Shown here: piece by piece, positions 16,426-24,328 of the stretch
How positions within the stretch are numbered: position 1 is the first letter of the stretch
How the letters are laid out: every line of letters begins with the position of its first letter
Assembly: GCA_963742305.1 (NCBI GenBank)
Contig: CAVULN010000023.1
Coordinates: 1 to 64,000, forward strand
Source: Roseiarcus sp963742305
GTDB lineage: Bacteria; Pseudomonadota; Alphaproteobacteria; Rhizobiales; Beijerinckiaceae
Direction: 5' to 3'
Length of the DNA: 64,000 nt
The notes under the pieces: model-generated
Told to the model about the DNA's origin: nothing
Databases searched by the model: none
The model's input: only the letters and a program-made list of their open reading frames with translations
Program-made: the position numbers and the translations under genes

Positions 16426-17748
16426 TCACTGCAGCAGCGGCCCCCAGGAGGGGTCGCTTGCGTAGTTGGGGGTCGGCACCAGGAACTCGGCGTGGCCGAA
16501 AATGTCGGTCATGTAGAGCTTGGGGCCGCCCGAGCCCTCCGCGCTGCGGAAGAACATGAGATAGAGGCCGTTGGGGGCGAAGGTGGGGCCTTCGTTGTGG
16601 AATCCCTCGACCAGGATCCGCTCGCCCGATCCGTCCGGCTTCATAACGCCGATGCCGAACAAGCCGCCTTTGATGCGGGTGAAGGCGATGAGGTCGCCGC
16701 GCGGCGACCAGACCGGCGTCGAGTAGCGGCCTTCGCCGAACGAAATGCGCTTCGCCGGGCCGCCGCTGGCGCTCATCACATAGATCTGCTGCGAGCCGCC
16801 ACGGTCGGATTCAAAGGCGATCTGGGCCCCGTCTGGCGAATAGGTGGGCGACGTGTCGATCGCGGACCCTTCGGTGAGCCGCGTGGTCGAGCGCGAGCGC
16901 AGGTCCATCGAGTAGAGATTGGTGCTTGCGCCGTCGGAGAGCGACATCACGATCTGCTGGCCGTCCGGCGAGAAGCGCGGCGCGAAGGTCATGCCGGGAA
17001 AGTTGCCGATCGCCTCGTGTTGCCCGGTCTCGAGATTGAGCAGCGTCACTTTGGGGTCGCCGGAGCCGAACGACATATAGGCGAGTTGCTGGGCCGAGGG
17101 CGAGAAGCGCGGAGTGACGACCAGCCCGTTGCCGCCGCCATCCAGATATTTGAGGTTGGCGCCGTCCATGTCCATGACCGCGAGCCGCTTGCGCCGCTTC
17201 TGCTTCGGCCCGGTCTCGTCGACGAAGACGACCCGCGAATCGAAAAATCCCTTCTCTCCGGTCACCCGCGAAAAGACGGCGTCGGCGATCATGTGCGCGA
17301 CGCGGCGCGCGTTCGCCGCGTCGGTCGAATATTGCTGGCCGGCGACCTGTTCGCCGGTCGCCGTATCCCACAATCGGAACTGCGCGGTGACGTGGCCGGG
17401 ATCCTGATGCAGCACCCGTCCGGTCAGCACGAATTGCGCGTTGGCCGCCCTCCAGGCCGCGACGTTGGGCGGCGCGTCAGGATTGGCGACCGTTTCGGGA
17501 AAGCTGGCCGGATTTAGCGGCAGAAGGAAGATCGAGCGAGCGAAGTCCGAGGTGACGACGCCGCTGATCTTGTCTCCGGTCTCCTCGCCCGCGAATGGGG
17601 CCACGGCCACGGTCACGGGTTTGAAATTCGCGCCCGCGTGAACGTAGATGTCGCCCGCGGCTGTCGCGGGCATGCCGGCGATCGCGACGAGGCCGAACGC
17701 GAGCGCGCCCAGCGCGGCGCGGCGGGAAACATGACGAGGGATGCTCAT
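16426..17748 (-). CDS. tolB: Tol-Pal system periplasmic protein TolB
   Basis: A signal region (RRAALGALAFGLVAIAGMPA) is followed by the TolB N-terminal domain (VTVAVAPFAGEETGDKISGV). A six-bladed propeller follows with repeated PxxSPDGxxI blades: TPRFSPSAQQLAYMS, APRFSPDGQQIVMSLS, SPTYSPDGAQIAFES, TPVWSPRGDLIAF and TFAPNGLYLMFF. At 440 residues it is full length. TolB links Pal to TolA and helps constrict the outer membrane at division. It is the last gene of the operon; pal and cpoB, which usually follow, are absent because DUF2189 converges here. Confidence 0.95.
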   Translation of the reverse strand: MSIPRHVSRRAALGALAFGLVAIAGMPATAAGDIYVHAGANFKPVTVAVAPFAGEETGDKISGVVTSDFARSIFLLPLNPASFPETVANPDAPPNVAAWRAANAQFVLTGRVLHQDPGHVTAQFRLWDTATGEQVAGQQYSTDAANARRVAHMIADAVFSRVTGEKGFFDSRVVFVDETGPKQKRRKRLAVMDMDGANLKYLDGGGNGLVVTPRFSPSAQQLAYMSFGSGDPKVTLLNLETGQHEAIGNFPGMTFAPRFSPDGQQIVMSLSDGASTNLYSMDLRSRSTTRLTEGSAIDTSPTYSPDGAQIAFESDRGGSQQIYVMSASGGPAKRISFGEGRYSTPVWSPRGDLIAFTRIKGGLFGIGVMKPDGSGERILVEGFHNEGPTFAPNGLYLMFFRSAEGSGGPKLYMTDIFGHAEFLVPTPNYASDPSWGPLLQ

Positions 17749-17789
17749 TCAGCCGATCTTTCAGCACAACAGAAACGCTTCGCCCGGGG

Positions 17790-18323
17790 TCACCGGGCGG
17801 CGACTTGAGGATCGAAGTGGATAGTCTTGGTTTTCCATTGCTCATAAAACGGGCGATATTGGGCCGGCACCGGAAGCGGGTTGCAACTCTCGACCGCGGC
17901 CATGACGCTCTTGGCCTGAGGCTTGAGCGCCGGGTCTGACGGCGGGTTGACGAGCCTGGGCGGCTTCATCAGCGAGCCGTCGGGATTGTAGGCGAGGCGC
18001 ACCTGGGCGACGTAGACGTCCGCGTCGGCCGGCTGGCGCGCCGGCTTCCAGCATTGAAGGTAGGTCTTGACCAGCCAGGCGTCGAAGCCGGCCTGCTGCG
18101 CCGCGGTCATGCGCGCGGGCCGGCCGGTCGCCGAAGCGGGCGCCTCCGTTCGCGCCGCGACGATCGCCGGCGGCGGCGCCGGAGGCTCGGGCGGCGCCAT
18201 CGCCGCCCTGGGGGTCGCGATGGAGCGCGACGAACGGCCGCGCACGCCGTGCCAGTAGCCATAGGCGCCCGCGGCCAGTGCGATGAGGACAAGCGCCGTA
18301 AGGGGCCTCGGGACAATGCGCAT
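17790..18323 (-). CDS. Mini-TolA: anchored TolA domain III paralogue
   Basis: A single N-terminal span (PLTALVLIALAAGAYGYW) and a short Pro/Ala segment lead straight to a domain closely resembling the C-terminus of the adjacent TolA. The compared segments are AWLVKTYLQCWKPARQP versus AWLTESYLNCWTPPPTT, VRLAYNPDGSLMKPPRLVNP versus VRVVFNPDGSLSGRPVLLNP, and FYEQWKTKTIHFDP versus YFEQWKIETIHFDP. The long linker that lets TolA cross the periplasm is missing. It sits between tolA (47 bases) and tolB (41 bases) on the same strand and probably arose by tandem duplication. A Tol role is likely from position, but its partner is unknown. Confidence 0.75.
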   Translation of the reverse strand: MRIVPRPLTALVLIALAAGAYGYWHGVRGRSSRSIATPRAAMAPPEPPAPPPAIVAARTEAPASATGRPARMTAAQQAGFDAWLVKTYLQCWKPARQPADADVYVAQVRLAYNPDGSLMKPPRLVNPPSDPALKPQAKSVMAAVESCNPLPVPAQYRPFYEQWKTKTIHFDPQVAAR

Positions 18324-18370
18324 GGACGTGGGCTCTCGTTGTCGTCTTACTCTTGAGCGGCGCGCGGGCG

Positions 18371-19294
18371 TCACCCTTGCGTCTCTCGCGGATCGAAATG
18401 GATGGTTTCGATCTTCCATTGTTCGAAATACGGCATGTATTCGGCCGGAACCTTGAGCGGGTCGCATTTCTTGACCGCGCGCATCGCGCTTTCCGCATGC
18501 GCTCGCCAGGCCCGGTCGGCGGGCGGATTGAGCAGGACCGGACGCCCCGAGAGCGATCCGTCGGGGTTGAAGACCACCCTGACTTCCGCGACATACGGGT
18601 CGCCGTCCGGCGTGGTCGGCGGGGGCGTCCAGCAATTGAGGTAGCTTTCGGTGAGCCACGCGTCGAGCGCCGAGGCCATCGACATCGACATGCGCGGCGC
18701 GTCGTGATGCGCGAGCCCCTGGGGCGTCACGGCGCCCGTCCCGGTCGAGGCGACCGCCGCGGCTGACATCTTGCCCTCGCCGATCAGCTTGGCGATCGCG
18801 TTCGGGTCGAAATTGTGCGTTTGCCTCGGTTTCTCCTTTGGCGGCTCCTTCGGCCGTTGAGGCGCGGCGTCGATGAACTTCGGCCGCACTGGCGGCTCGA
18901 CGGCCGGCGGGTCCTGGACGGCGAGCTTGGGCTCGGGCTCAGGCGCCGGTTTCTCGGGTGGCCTCGCCGGAGGCTCGGGGGGAGGCGCCGCGTCCGCTTT
19001 GGGCGATGGCGGCGGCGCGGGCTCAGGCGGGGGCGCGGGCGCAGTGGACGCGCGCAGGTCCTCGGGCGGCTGCGGGGGCGTGGGCGCAGGGGCGGGCTCC
19101 GGCGCGGGTTTGGCCTCCTTCTCGCCGTTCATGACCTGGTTGAGATCGCTGAGCGACACCGTTTCGATCGGAATCGCTTCAGAGCTGTCGGTAAATCTCG
19201 GCGCCGAGCCGAAGCCAAACAGGATCGCCGCCAGCAGCGCTCCATGCAGCGTCGCCGAGCCCGCAAAACTCCAATATGTCCGCCGTTCTTCCAA
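18371..19294 (-). CDS. tolA: Tol-Pal system protein TolA
   Basis: The protein has three parts: an inner-membrane anchor near residues 10-30 (SATLHGALLAAILFGFG), about 110 residues of Pro/Ala/Glu-rich linker (PAPEPAPAPTPPQPPEDL), and a C-terminal domain with the paired cysteines of domain III (YLNCWTPPP, AVKKCDPLKVP). TolA couples the TolQR proton motor to TolB-Pal. The linker is proline-rich rather than the long alanine helix of enterobacteria, as in other Rhizobiales. The start at 19294 lies 13 bases after tolR. Confidence 0.93.
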   Translation of the reverse strand: MEERRTYWSFAGSATLHGALLAAILFGFGSAPRFTDSSEAIPIETVSLSDLNQVMNGEKEAKPAPEPAPAPTPPQPPEDLRASTAPAPPPEPAPPPSPKADAAPPPEPPARPPEKPAPEPEPKLAVQDPPAVEPPVRPKFIDAAPQRPKEPPKEKPRQTHNFDPNAIAKLIGEGKMSAAAVASTGTGAVTPQGLAHHDAPRMSMSMASALDAWLTESYLNCWTPPPTTPDGDPYVAEVRVVFNPDGSLSGRPVLLNPPADRAWRAHAESAMRAVKKCDPLKVPAEYMPYFEQWKIETIHFDPRETQG

Positions 19295-19306
19295 CGCCGC
19301 TCCGGG

Positions 19307-19756
19307 CTATTGTTTGATCGGCTCGGTGACGAGGGCCACCTTCTTGAATCCGGCGGAGGTGACCGCCGCCATGATTTCCGCGACGCGCCCGTAAGGCACG
19401 ACCTTCGAGGCTCGCAGATAAATGCGCTGGTCGACGTCGTTCTGCGACGCCGCCTGGAGCTTGGCGACCAGATCCGCGTCCGTGGTCGGCTGGTCCATCA
19501 CATAAAGCTGGCCCTGCTCGTTGAGCGAGACGGCGATCGGCTTGCGCTCGACATTGAGCGCGGTTGCGCTCGCCCGCGGCAGGTCGACCGAAACGCCGGT
19601 GGTCAGAAGCGGCGCGGCGACCATGAAGATGATCAGGAGCACCAGCATGACGTCGATGAACGGGGTCATGTTGATGTCGGCCATTGCGCCGTAGCGCGGT
19701 ACGCCGCGCCGCCCTCGACCGCTCTTGCGGCCGCCGATGACAGGAGTCATCGCCAT
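19307..19756 (-). CDS. tolR: Tol-Pal system protein TolR (ExbD family)
   Basis: The 149-residue protein has one span that begins with the proton-binding aspartate: MADINMTPFIDVMLVLLIIF. A periplasmic domain follows (GVSVDLPRASATAL, DQRIYLRASKVVPYGRV) and ends in FKKVALVTEP. TolR is the peptidoglycan-binding, proton-gated part of the TolQR motor. It lies 3 bases after tolQ and 12 before tolA. Confidence 0.95.
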   Translation of the reverse strand: MAMTPVIGGRKSGRGRRGVPRYGAMADINMTPFIDVMLVLLIIFMVAAPLLTTGVSVDLPRASATALNVERKPIAVSLNEQGQLYVMDQPTTDADLVAKLQAASQNDVDQRIYLRASKVVPYGRVAEIMAAVTSAGFKKVALVTEPIKQ

Positions 19757-19759
19757 GCG

Positions 19760-20482
19760 TCAGGAGACTTTTTCGAGCGACAGATGATGGTCGATCTGTC
19801 GCGACAGGATTGAGGAGAACTCGTCGGCGAAGCTCTCGAGCCTGGCCTGCGCCTTGGCGACGTCGCCCTGCAGCTTGTTGTAGGCGATCAGCGCCGGGAT
19901 TGCGGCGAAGAGGCCGATCGCGGTCGCGAGCAGCGCTTCGGCAATACCGGGCGCGACCACCGCGAGCGAGGTGTTCTTCGAAGCCGCGATCGACTGGAAC
20001 GAGTTCATGATCCCAAACACGGTGCCAAAGAGGCCGATGAACGGCCCTGCCGACGCGACGGTCGCGAGAACCAGCAGGTTCGACTCGAGCCGCTCGACCT
20101 CGCGCGCGATCGAGACGTCGAGAACCTTGTCGATGCGCGCGTGCAGGCCGCGAAAGGAGCCCGCCGCCTGCTGGAACGACCGCTTCCATTCGCGCATCGC
20201 CGCCACGAACAAGGCCGCCGCGCCGGTATTGTTCGACTGGCCCGAGAGCGAGGTATAGAGTTCTTCGAGCGACTGGCCCGACCAGAAGATCTGCTCGAAA
20301 TTCTCCAGCTCATTTCTGAATTTATGAAATAGGCGAGTTTTGTCGAAAATGATCGTCCAGCACCAGAGGGAAGCGACGAAAAGACCCAGCATCACCAGTT
20401 TGACGACGATGTGGGCCGACCAGAACATCTCTAAGATGCTCGTTTCCGGGGGCGCGGCGGCGGCGACGTCGGCGGGACTCAT
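19760..20482 (-). CDS. tolQ: Tol-Pal system protein TolQ (MotA/ExbB family)
   Basis: Three spans are evident: AHIVVKLVMLGLFVASLWCW, then VLATVASAGPFIGLFGTVFG with the conserved GTVWG-like turn (GTVFGIMNSF), and AEALLATAIGLFAAIPALIA. The protein forms the pentameric stator ring around TolR. I prefer the ATG at 20482 (MSPADVAAAAPPETSI); an upstream GTG at 20524 gives 14 more residues. The operon order tolQ-tolR-tolA-miniTolA-tolB is intact, but ybgC, its usual first gene, is not upstream. Confidence 0.93.
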   Translation of the reverse strand: MSPADVAAAAPPETSILEMFWSAHIVVKLVMLGLFVASLWCWTIIFDKTRLFHKFRNELENFEQIFWSGQSLEELYTSLSGQSNNTGAAALFVAAMREWKRSFQQAAGSFRGLHARIDKVLDVSIAREVERLESNLLVLATVASAGPFIGLFGTVFGIMNSFQSIAASKNTSLAVVAPGIAEALLATAIGLFAAIPALIAYNKLQGDVAKAQARLESFADEFSSILSRQIDHHLSLEKVS

Positions 20483-20745
20483 CGGGACAGGCGACCTTTT
20501 GTTGGCGGCAAAACCGCTGGCCACGGCGGCAGGTAACGGAATCGGGGCGGGGTTTGCGCCGCAAATCGGCCGAAACTTGGGCTGGGCCGCAAGGGTTTAA
20601 AGTTGGACTCAACGCATCAATTTAAGCGGCCGGTATCGTTAAGAAGAGGTTATCGAACTCGTTTGGCGCACACTGGCAATGAAACCGGAACGGGCCGCCC
20701 AAATGCTTTGACCTGGCGCCAAGCCGCTTTCCAGGGAGTGCAAAA

Positions 20746-21546
20746 ATGAGCGTCAAGATGCCCCGGGGCGCCATACCCTCGCCGCGGAGCGAGATTGCCG
20801 CATCGGAGCCGTATCGGCCCGACTCCGGCGATGAAATCTTCACGCCGAGCGGACGGTTTCCAACCCCCGTCTCTGAGCTTGCTTCCGCCCCGCGCTACAG
20901 GGCGGGCGGCGCTGCGCCCGAAAGCTTCCTCGCCTGGCCAGGGAAAATTGACTTTTGGGGGGGCGAGAATGCTGAGAATTCGAGCTGGGCGGAGGAGGCT
21001 TTCGCAAAAGCCTGCGCTCAGCCCAGAGTGTTTGTCCCCGCCGACGCCGTTATTGCGGCGGCGCTAAAATGCGGTTCGTCGAATTTCGCCCAGTTTATGC
21101 AGACGCAAGGGTTTCAGGTGGGGGGCGCCGCCTATCTGGATGGGCCGTTCCATCTCGTCAATTGGGCGGATGCGGCGATCCTGAAAAGCGCAATCGCCAA
21201 CGCCGGCCCAGTGAAAATCGGCGTCGCCGCGGCGAGCCTCGCCTCGCGCCATCATAGCCAGGTCACGTCCGGGACGAGCGGTTGGGCGATCTACGGCCTT
21301 GGGGCGGGTCAGCCCGGAGACCATTGCGCGAGCCTCTGCGGTTACGGATCCCTGGCGGCTTTGGTCGGCCTGTTCGAGCGGCGCCGCGTGCATGTCAACG
21401 CGCCCGCGGGCATGCCTTCGGGACTTTGCTACGCGATGTTCACCTCGGGCTCCATTGGCGTCGTCGACGCGGAATCGCTGGCGAATATCACGGGCGAGGC
21501 ATGGATTCGAAACCCGACGACCATCGTCAGGGATCTCAAGCGCTAG
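20746..21546 (+). CDS. Papain-like fold protein A, probable pseudoenzyme
   Basis: This 266-residue protein is paralogous to the next gene over about 210 residues: RGAIPSPRSEIAAS versus RGAIPTPRHELAAA, then WAEEAFAKA, GPVKIGVAA, SGTSGW, DHCASLCGYGSL and GEAWIRNPTTIV. In the papain-like reading, the catalytic Cys of the partner (GDCVSAEEAF) is serine here (ENSSWAEEAF, Ser79). The third residue Asn (TWNSIG) is glycine (TSGSIG). His193 remains. It carries a second, degenerate copy of the N-terminal motif (GRFPTPVSELASAP). GGGAG-like GGGAG precedes the ATG. No signal peptide is seen. I know of no described function. Confidence 0.6.
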   Translation: MSVKMPRGAIPSPRSEIAASEPYRPDSGDEIFTPSGRFPTPVSELASAPRYRAGGAAPESFLAWPGKIDFWGGENAENSSWAEEAFAKACAQPRVFVPADAVIAAALKCGSSNFAQFMQTQGFQVGGAAYLDGPFHLVNWADAAILKSAIANAGPVKIGVAAASLASRHHSQVTSGTSGWAIYGLGAGQPGDHCASLCGYGSLAALVGLFERRRVHVNAPAGMPSGLCYAMFTSGSIGVVDAESLANITGEAWIRNPTTIVRDLKR

Positions 21547-21860
21547 CCGATGACCTGAGTTTGCCAGCACAGGCGCGGATGGCTGGCAGCTGACAACTCA
21601 CACACGACAAATCGGCCTCGTAACGCGGAAAGCCCACACAAATTCGTCGAGTGAACTTGGCGAGTTGTGTGTCCGGCGTCACAGCGCATCGTAATTAGAC
21701 AACATAATCAGCCAATGCGGGGCCGCATAGGGTGCGCACGCGGGCAATCCATGCACGGAAATCCCCAGCGCTAGCGGCCGAGCGACGAACGCACCTGTTG
21801 TGTGGATACTTGTGAAAATAGCACAACATCAACTTCGACAAGCAATTTAAGGAGAGAGTC
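21547..21860 (+). other. Spacer with promoter region of papain-like protein B
   Basis: About 310 bases of lower GC than the flanks. The only firm element is the AAGGAGAG ribosome site just before 21861. CAACTC (21593) and GAGTTG (21662) form a weak inverted pair about 65 bases apart. No gene is recognised. Confidence 0.35.
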
Positions 21861-22637
21861 ATGGCAGACGAGATGACACCAGACCTGACGAAGCGGCTAC
21901 CGCGCGGAGCGATTCCGACGCCTCGGCACGAACTCGCAGCCGCCATGCCCTTCGTCCCGGATGAGGCGATCGCCTCGCCCGCGGAGTTTTTGATGTGGCC
22001 GACTCAGATGTCGTCCTGGAACAATTACACCTACGGAGACTGCGTCTCCGCGGAGGAAGCCTTCGCCAAGGCCACCGCGGCGCCCCAAATATTCATTCCG
22101 GAGGCGACAGTTGTCGCCTGGGCGCATGCGCATGGCTATCTGAACGGGGCTACCCTCACGTCGGTTATGACGACCATGCAGACGAAGGGGTTCCCCCTAA
22201 ACCACAAGACTTATGACGATGGACAACATCTTGCGGTCAACTGGACCAACTCAGCGCTATTGGCGAGTGCGATCTATAGTCATGGGCCGGTGAAGATTGG
22301 TGTCGGCGCCGAGGACTTTCAAACGAATGCCAACGGTAAGGTCACGCCGGGAACGAGCGGCTGGACGATGTTCCATTATCCCAAGAACCAGCCCGAGGAT
22401 CACTGCGTGAGCCTCTGCGGCTACGGGAGCCTGGCCCAACTGACCGCTTTGTTCAAACGCCACGGCGTCACTGTCCATGCGCCGAAGGGAATGCCGACCG
22501 GCCTCTGCTATGCGATGTTCACGTGGAACTCTATTGGCGTCATCGATCACCAATCGATGCTGAACATGACCTACGAGGCTTGGATTCGTAAGCCGGTGAC
22601 GGTCGTCAAGAACGGGGCGCACGTCGCGCGCGCCTGA
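21861..22637 (+). CDS. Papain-like fold cysteine-peptidase-type protein B
   Basis: The 258-residue protein has the layout of a papain-fold enzyme: Cys61 in NNYTYGDCVSAEEAFAKA (compare QGxCGSCWAF), His181 in EDHCVSLCGYGSL (compare GHAVxIVGY) and Asn223 in FTWNSIGVID (compare NSWG). Between them are GPVKIGVGAEDF and TPGTSGWTMFH. The N-terminus KRLPRGAIPTPRHELAAAMP is a motif shared with the upstream paralogue. No signal peptide is visible, so the protein is either cytoplasmic or exported by another route. AAGGAGAGAGTC precedes the ATG. A 16-pair hairpin follows. The reading rests on motif order; I recognise no named family. Confidence 0.6.
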   Translation: MADEMTPDLTKRLPRGAIPTPRHELAAAMPFVPDEAIASPAEFLMWPTQMSSWNNYTYGDCVSAEEAFAKATAAPQIFIPEATVVAWAHAHGYLNGATLTSVMTTMQTKGFPLNHKTYDDGQHLAVNWTNSALLASAIYSHGPVKIGVGAEDFQTNANGKVTPGTSGWTMFHYPKNQPEDHCVSLCGYGSLAQLTALFKRHGVTVHAPKGMPTGLCYAMFTWNSIGVIDHQSMLNMTYEAWIRKPVTVVKNGAHVARA

Positions 22638-22660
22638 GCGGCCGCCCAGCGGCCCTTGGA

Positions 22661-22694
22661 GAGACGTCACGGCGGGAACCCGCCGTGACGTCTC
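22661..22694 (+). terminator. Perfect 16-pair terminator-like hairpin
   Basis: GAGACGTCACGGCGGG and CCCGCCGTGACGTCTC are perfect inverted repeats separated by AA, 23 bases after the stop of papain-like protein B. It is followed by CCTTCC rather than a T run, so it may stabilise a 3' end as well as terminate. Confidence 0.6.
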
Positions 22695-23075
22695 CCTTCC
22701 AGTGTTGGGCGTGCGAGGCGGCGCGGCGCCGGATTTCGCCTGCTTGGCCGCCGCTTTCGGTCCAGCAGCGTCGGTTCGGCCATATGCGATCGTCCGCGCC
22801 GTGGGTTGGATCGCCCTCATCGTCTGCGCCAGCATCAGGGCCGCGCGGGTCGCCGTGGGAGCGTTCGGCTGAGCGAATCTTGTTGGCGATGGGCGCCCCC
22901 CAACCGGCGAGCCTCTGTCGAATTCAGTCCTGATGTGCGCCGGGCGTCGGCCATCCCTTCAGCCGGCGAGCCGGGATGATGAGTTGCCGCTCGATCCTCT
23001 CTACCCAAATCGCCCCGCCGCCTTTATCGTGATCGGGCCCATGGCGATCGCCTGAGCAAGGGAGGAGGCCGGTTG
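22695..23075. other. Intergenic region before puuD, no recognised gene
   Basis: About 380 bases of GC-rich DNA. A frame reading VRAVGWIALIVCASIRAA near 22800-22850 is hydrophobic but lacks a start signal and homology. The only clear element is the GGGAGGAGG ribosome site at 23060-23068 belonging to puuD. Confidence 0.35.
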
Positions 23076-24317
23076 ATGGGGGCGTTCGAGACCTTCGGCT
23101 GGGAATGGGGCGCGGCGCTCTTGCGCTGGCTGCATGTGATCGCCGCGATCGCCTGGATCGGCGCCTCGTTCTTCTTCATGCATCTCGACGCCAGCCTGCG
23201 GAGGAAGGCGGGCGACGATCCCGCGCTCGCGGGAACCTCCTGGCAGGTCCACGGCGGCGGTTTCTATCAGATGAACAAGTACGTGCTTGCTCCCCCCGGG
23301 CTGCCCGAGCATCTCATCTGGCATAAGTGGCAGTCCTACTGGACCTGGATGAGCGGCTTTGCGCTGCTCTGCTGGGTTTATTACGGCCAGTCCCAGCTCT
23401 ATCTCATCGATCCCGCGGTGATGGCTCTTCAGCCCTGGCAGGCTGCGGCGATCGGGATCGTCGGCCTCGCGCTCGGCTGGATCGTCTACGATTTCCTCTG
23501 CCGCTCGCCCCTTGCCGCCAACGAGCCGTTGCTGGCGCTCGTCGGCTTCGGCTATGTGGTGGCGACAAGCTGGGTGTTCAGCCTGGTCTTTTCCGGCCGC
23601 GGCGCGCTCATCCATACCGGCGCGCTGATGGCGACGATCATGACCGCCAACGTGTTCTTCATCATCATGCCCAATCAGCGCAAGAGCGTCGCCGCGCTGC
23701 TGTCGGGCCAGAAGCCGGATCCCAAATGGGTGAAGAGCTCGAAGGTGCGCTCGACCCACAACAATTACATCACCCTGCCGGTCGTGTTCCTGATGCTGTC
23801 GAGCCACGTTCCGTCGAGCTTCTCCAATTCGCGGGTGATCCCCGCCATCGTCACATGCATCATCGTCGCGGGCGCGATGGTGCGCTATTTCTACAATGTC
23901 TGGCATCTCGACCATGACCGCGCGCCCTGGTGGGCGTGGGCCGCCGCCGCGGTCGCCATCCTCGGCGCGTTCGGCTTCGCCGCCACCGCTTCGCCGTACA
24001 TGCGCACGGCTCTCGGGCTTGCCGACCTGCCGGTCGCGGCCGCCCGCGCCGACGAGCCCAAGGCGCCTCAGGAGGTCGTCGACATCATTCAGTTGCGCTG
24101 CATGATGTGCCACGCGGCTCAGCCGATGGAGGAGATCGGCGAAGCGCCGAAGGGAATCCTTCTCGACACGCCGGAGCACATCGCCCGCTTCGCGCCCGCG
24201 ATCCGGGAGTTCGCTGTCCTGACCCATGCCATGCCGCCCAACAATTTCAGCCAGATGACCGATGAGGAGCGCCAGACGCTGGCGCGCTGGCTGAAGCTCG
24301 AGACGGCGCAAAATTGA
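23076..24317 (+). CDS. puuD: Membrane-bound urate hydroxylase with C-terminal cytochrome c
   Basis: PuuD oxidises urate to 5-hydroxyisourate at the inner membrane and passes electrons to the respiratory chain. It replaces soluble urate oxidase in many proteobacteria. About 330 residues of membrane helices carry family words (LRWLHVIAAIAWIGASFFFM, PEHLIWHKWQSYWTWMSGF, RKSVAALLSGQ, STHNNYITLPVVFLMLSSH). A cytochrome c module follows with its haem site CMMCH near residue 343 and a methionine ligand candidate in LTHAMPPNNF. The ATG at 23076 follows GGGAGGAGG. The next gene continues the ureide pathway. Hydroxyisourate hydrolase, OHCU decarboxylase and allantoinase are not in the window. Confidence 0.93.
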   Translation: MGAFETFGWEWGAALLRWLHVIAAIAWIGASFFFMHLDASLRRKAGDDPALAGTSWQVHGGGFYQMNKYVLAPPGLPEHLIWHKWQSYWTWMSGFALLCWVYYGQSQLYLIDPAVMALQPWQAAAIGIVGLALGWIVYDFLCRSPLAANEPLLALVGFGYVVATSWVFSLVFSGRGALIHTGALMATIMTANVFFIIMPNQRKSVAALLSGQKPDPKWVKSSKVRSTHNNYITLPVVFLMLSSHVPSSFSNSRVIPAIVTCIIVAGAMVRYFYNVWHLDHDRAPWWAWAAAAVAILGAFGFAATASPYMRTALGLADLPVAAARADEPKAPQEVVDIIQLRCMMCHAAQPMEEIGEAPKGILLDTPEHIARFAPAIREFAVLTHAMPPNNFSQMTDEERQTLARWLKLETAQN

Positions 24318-24328
24318 CCGACGCTCGC

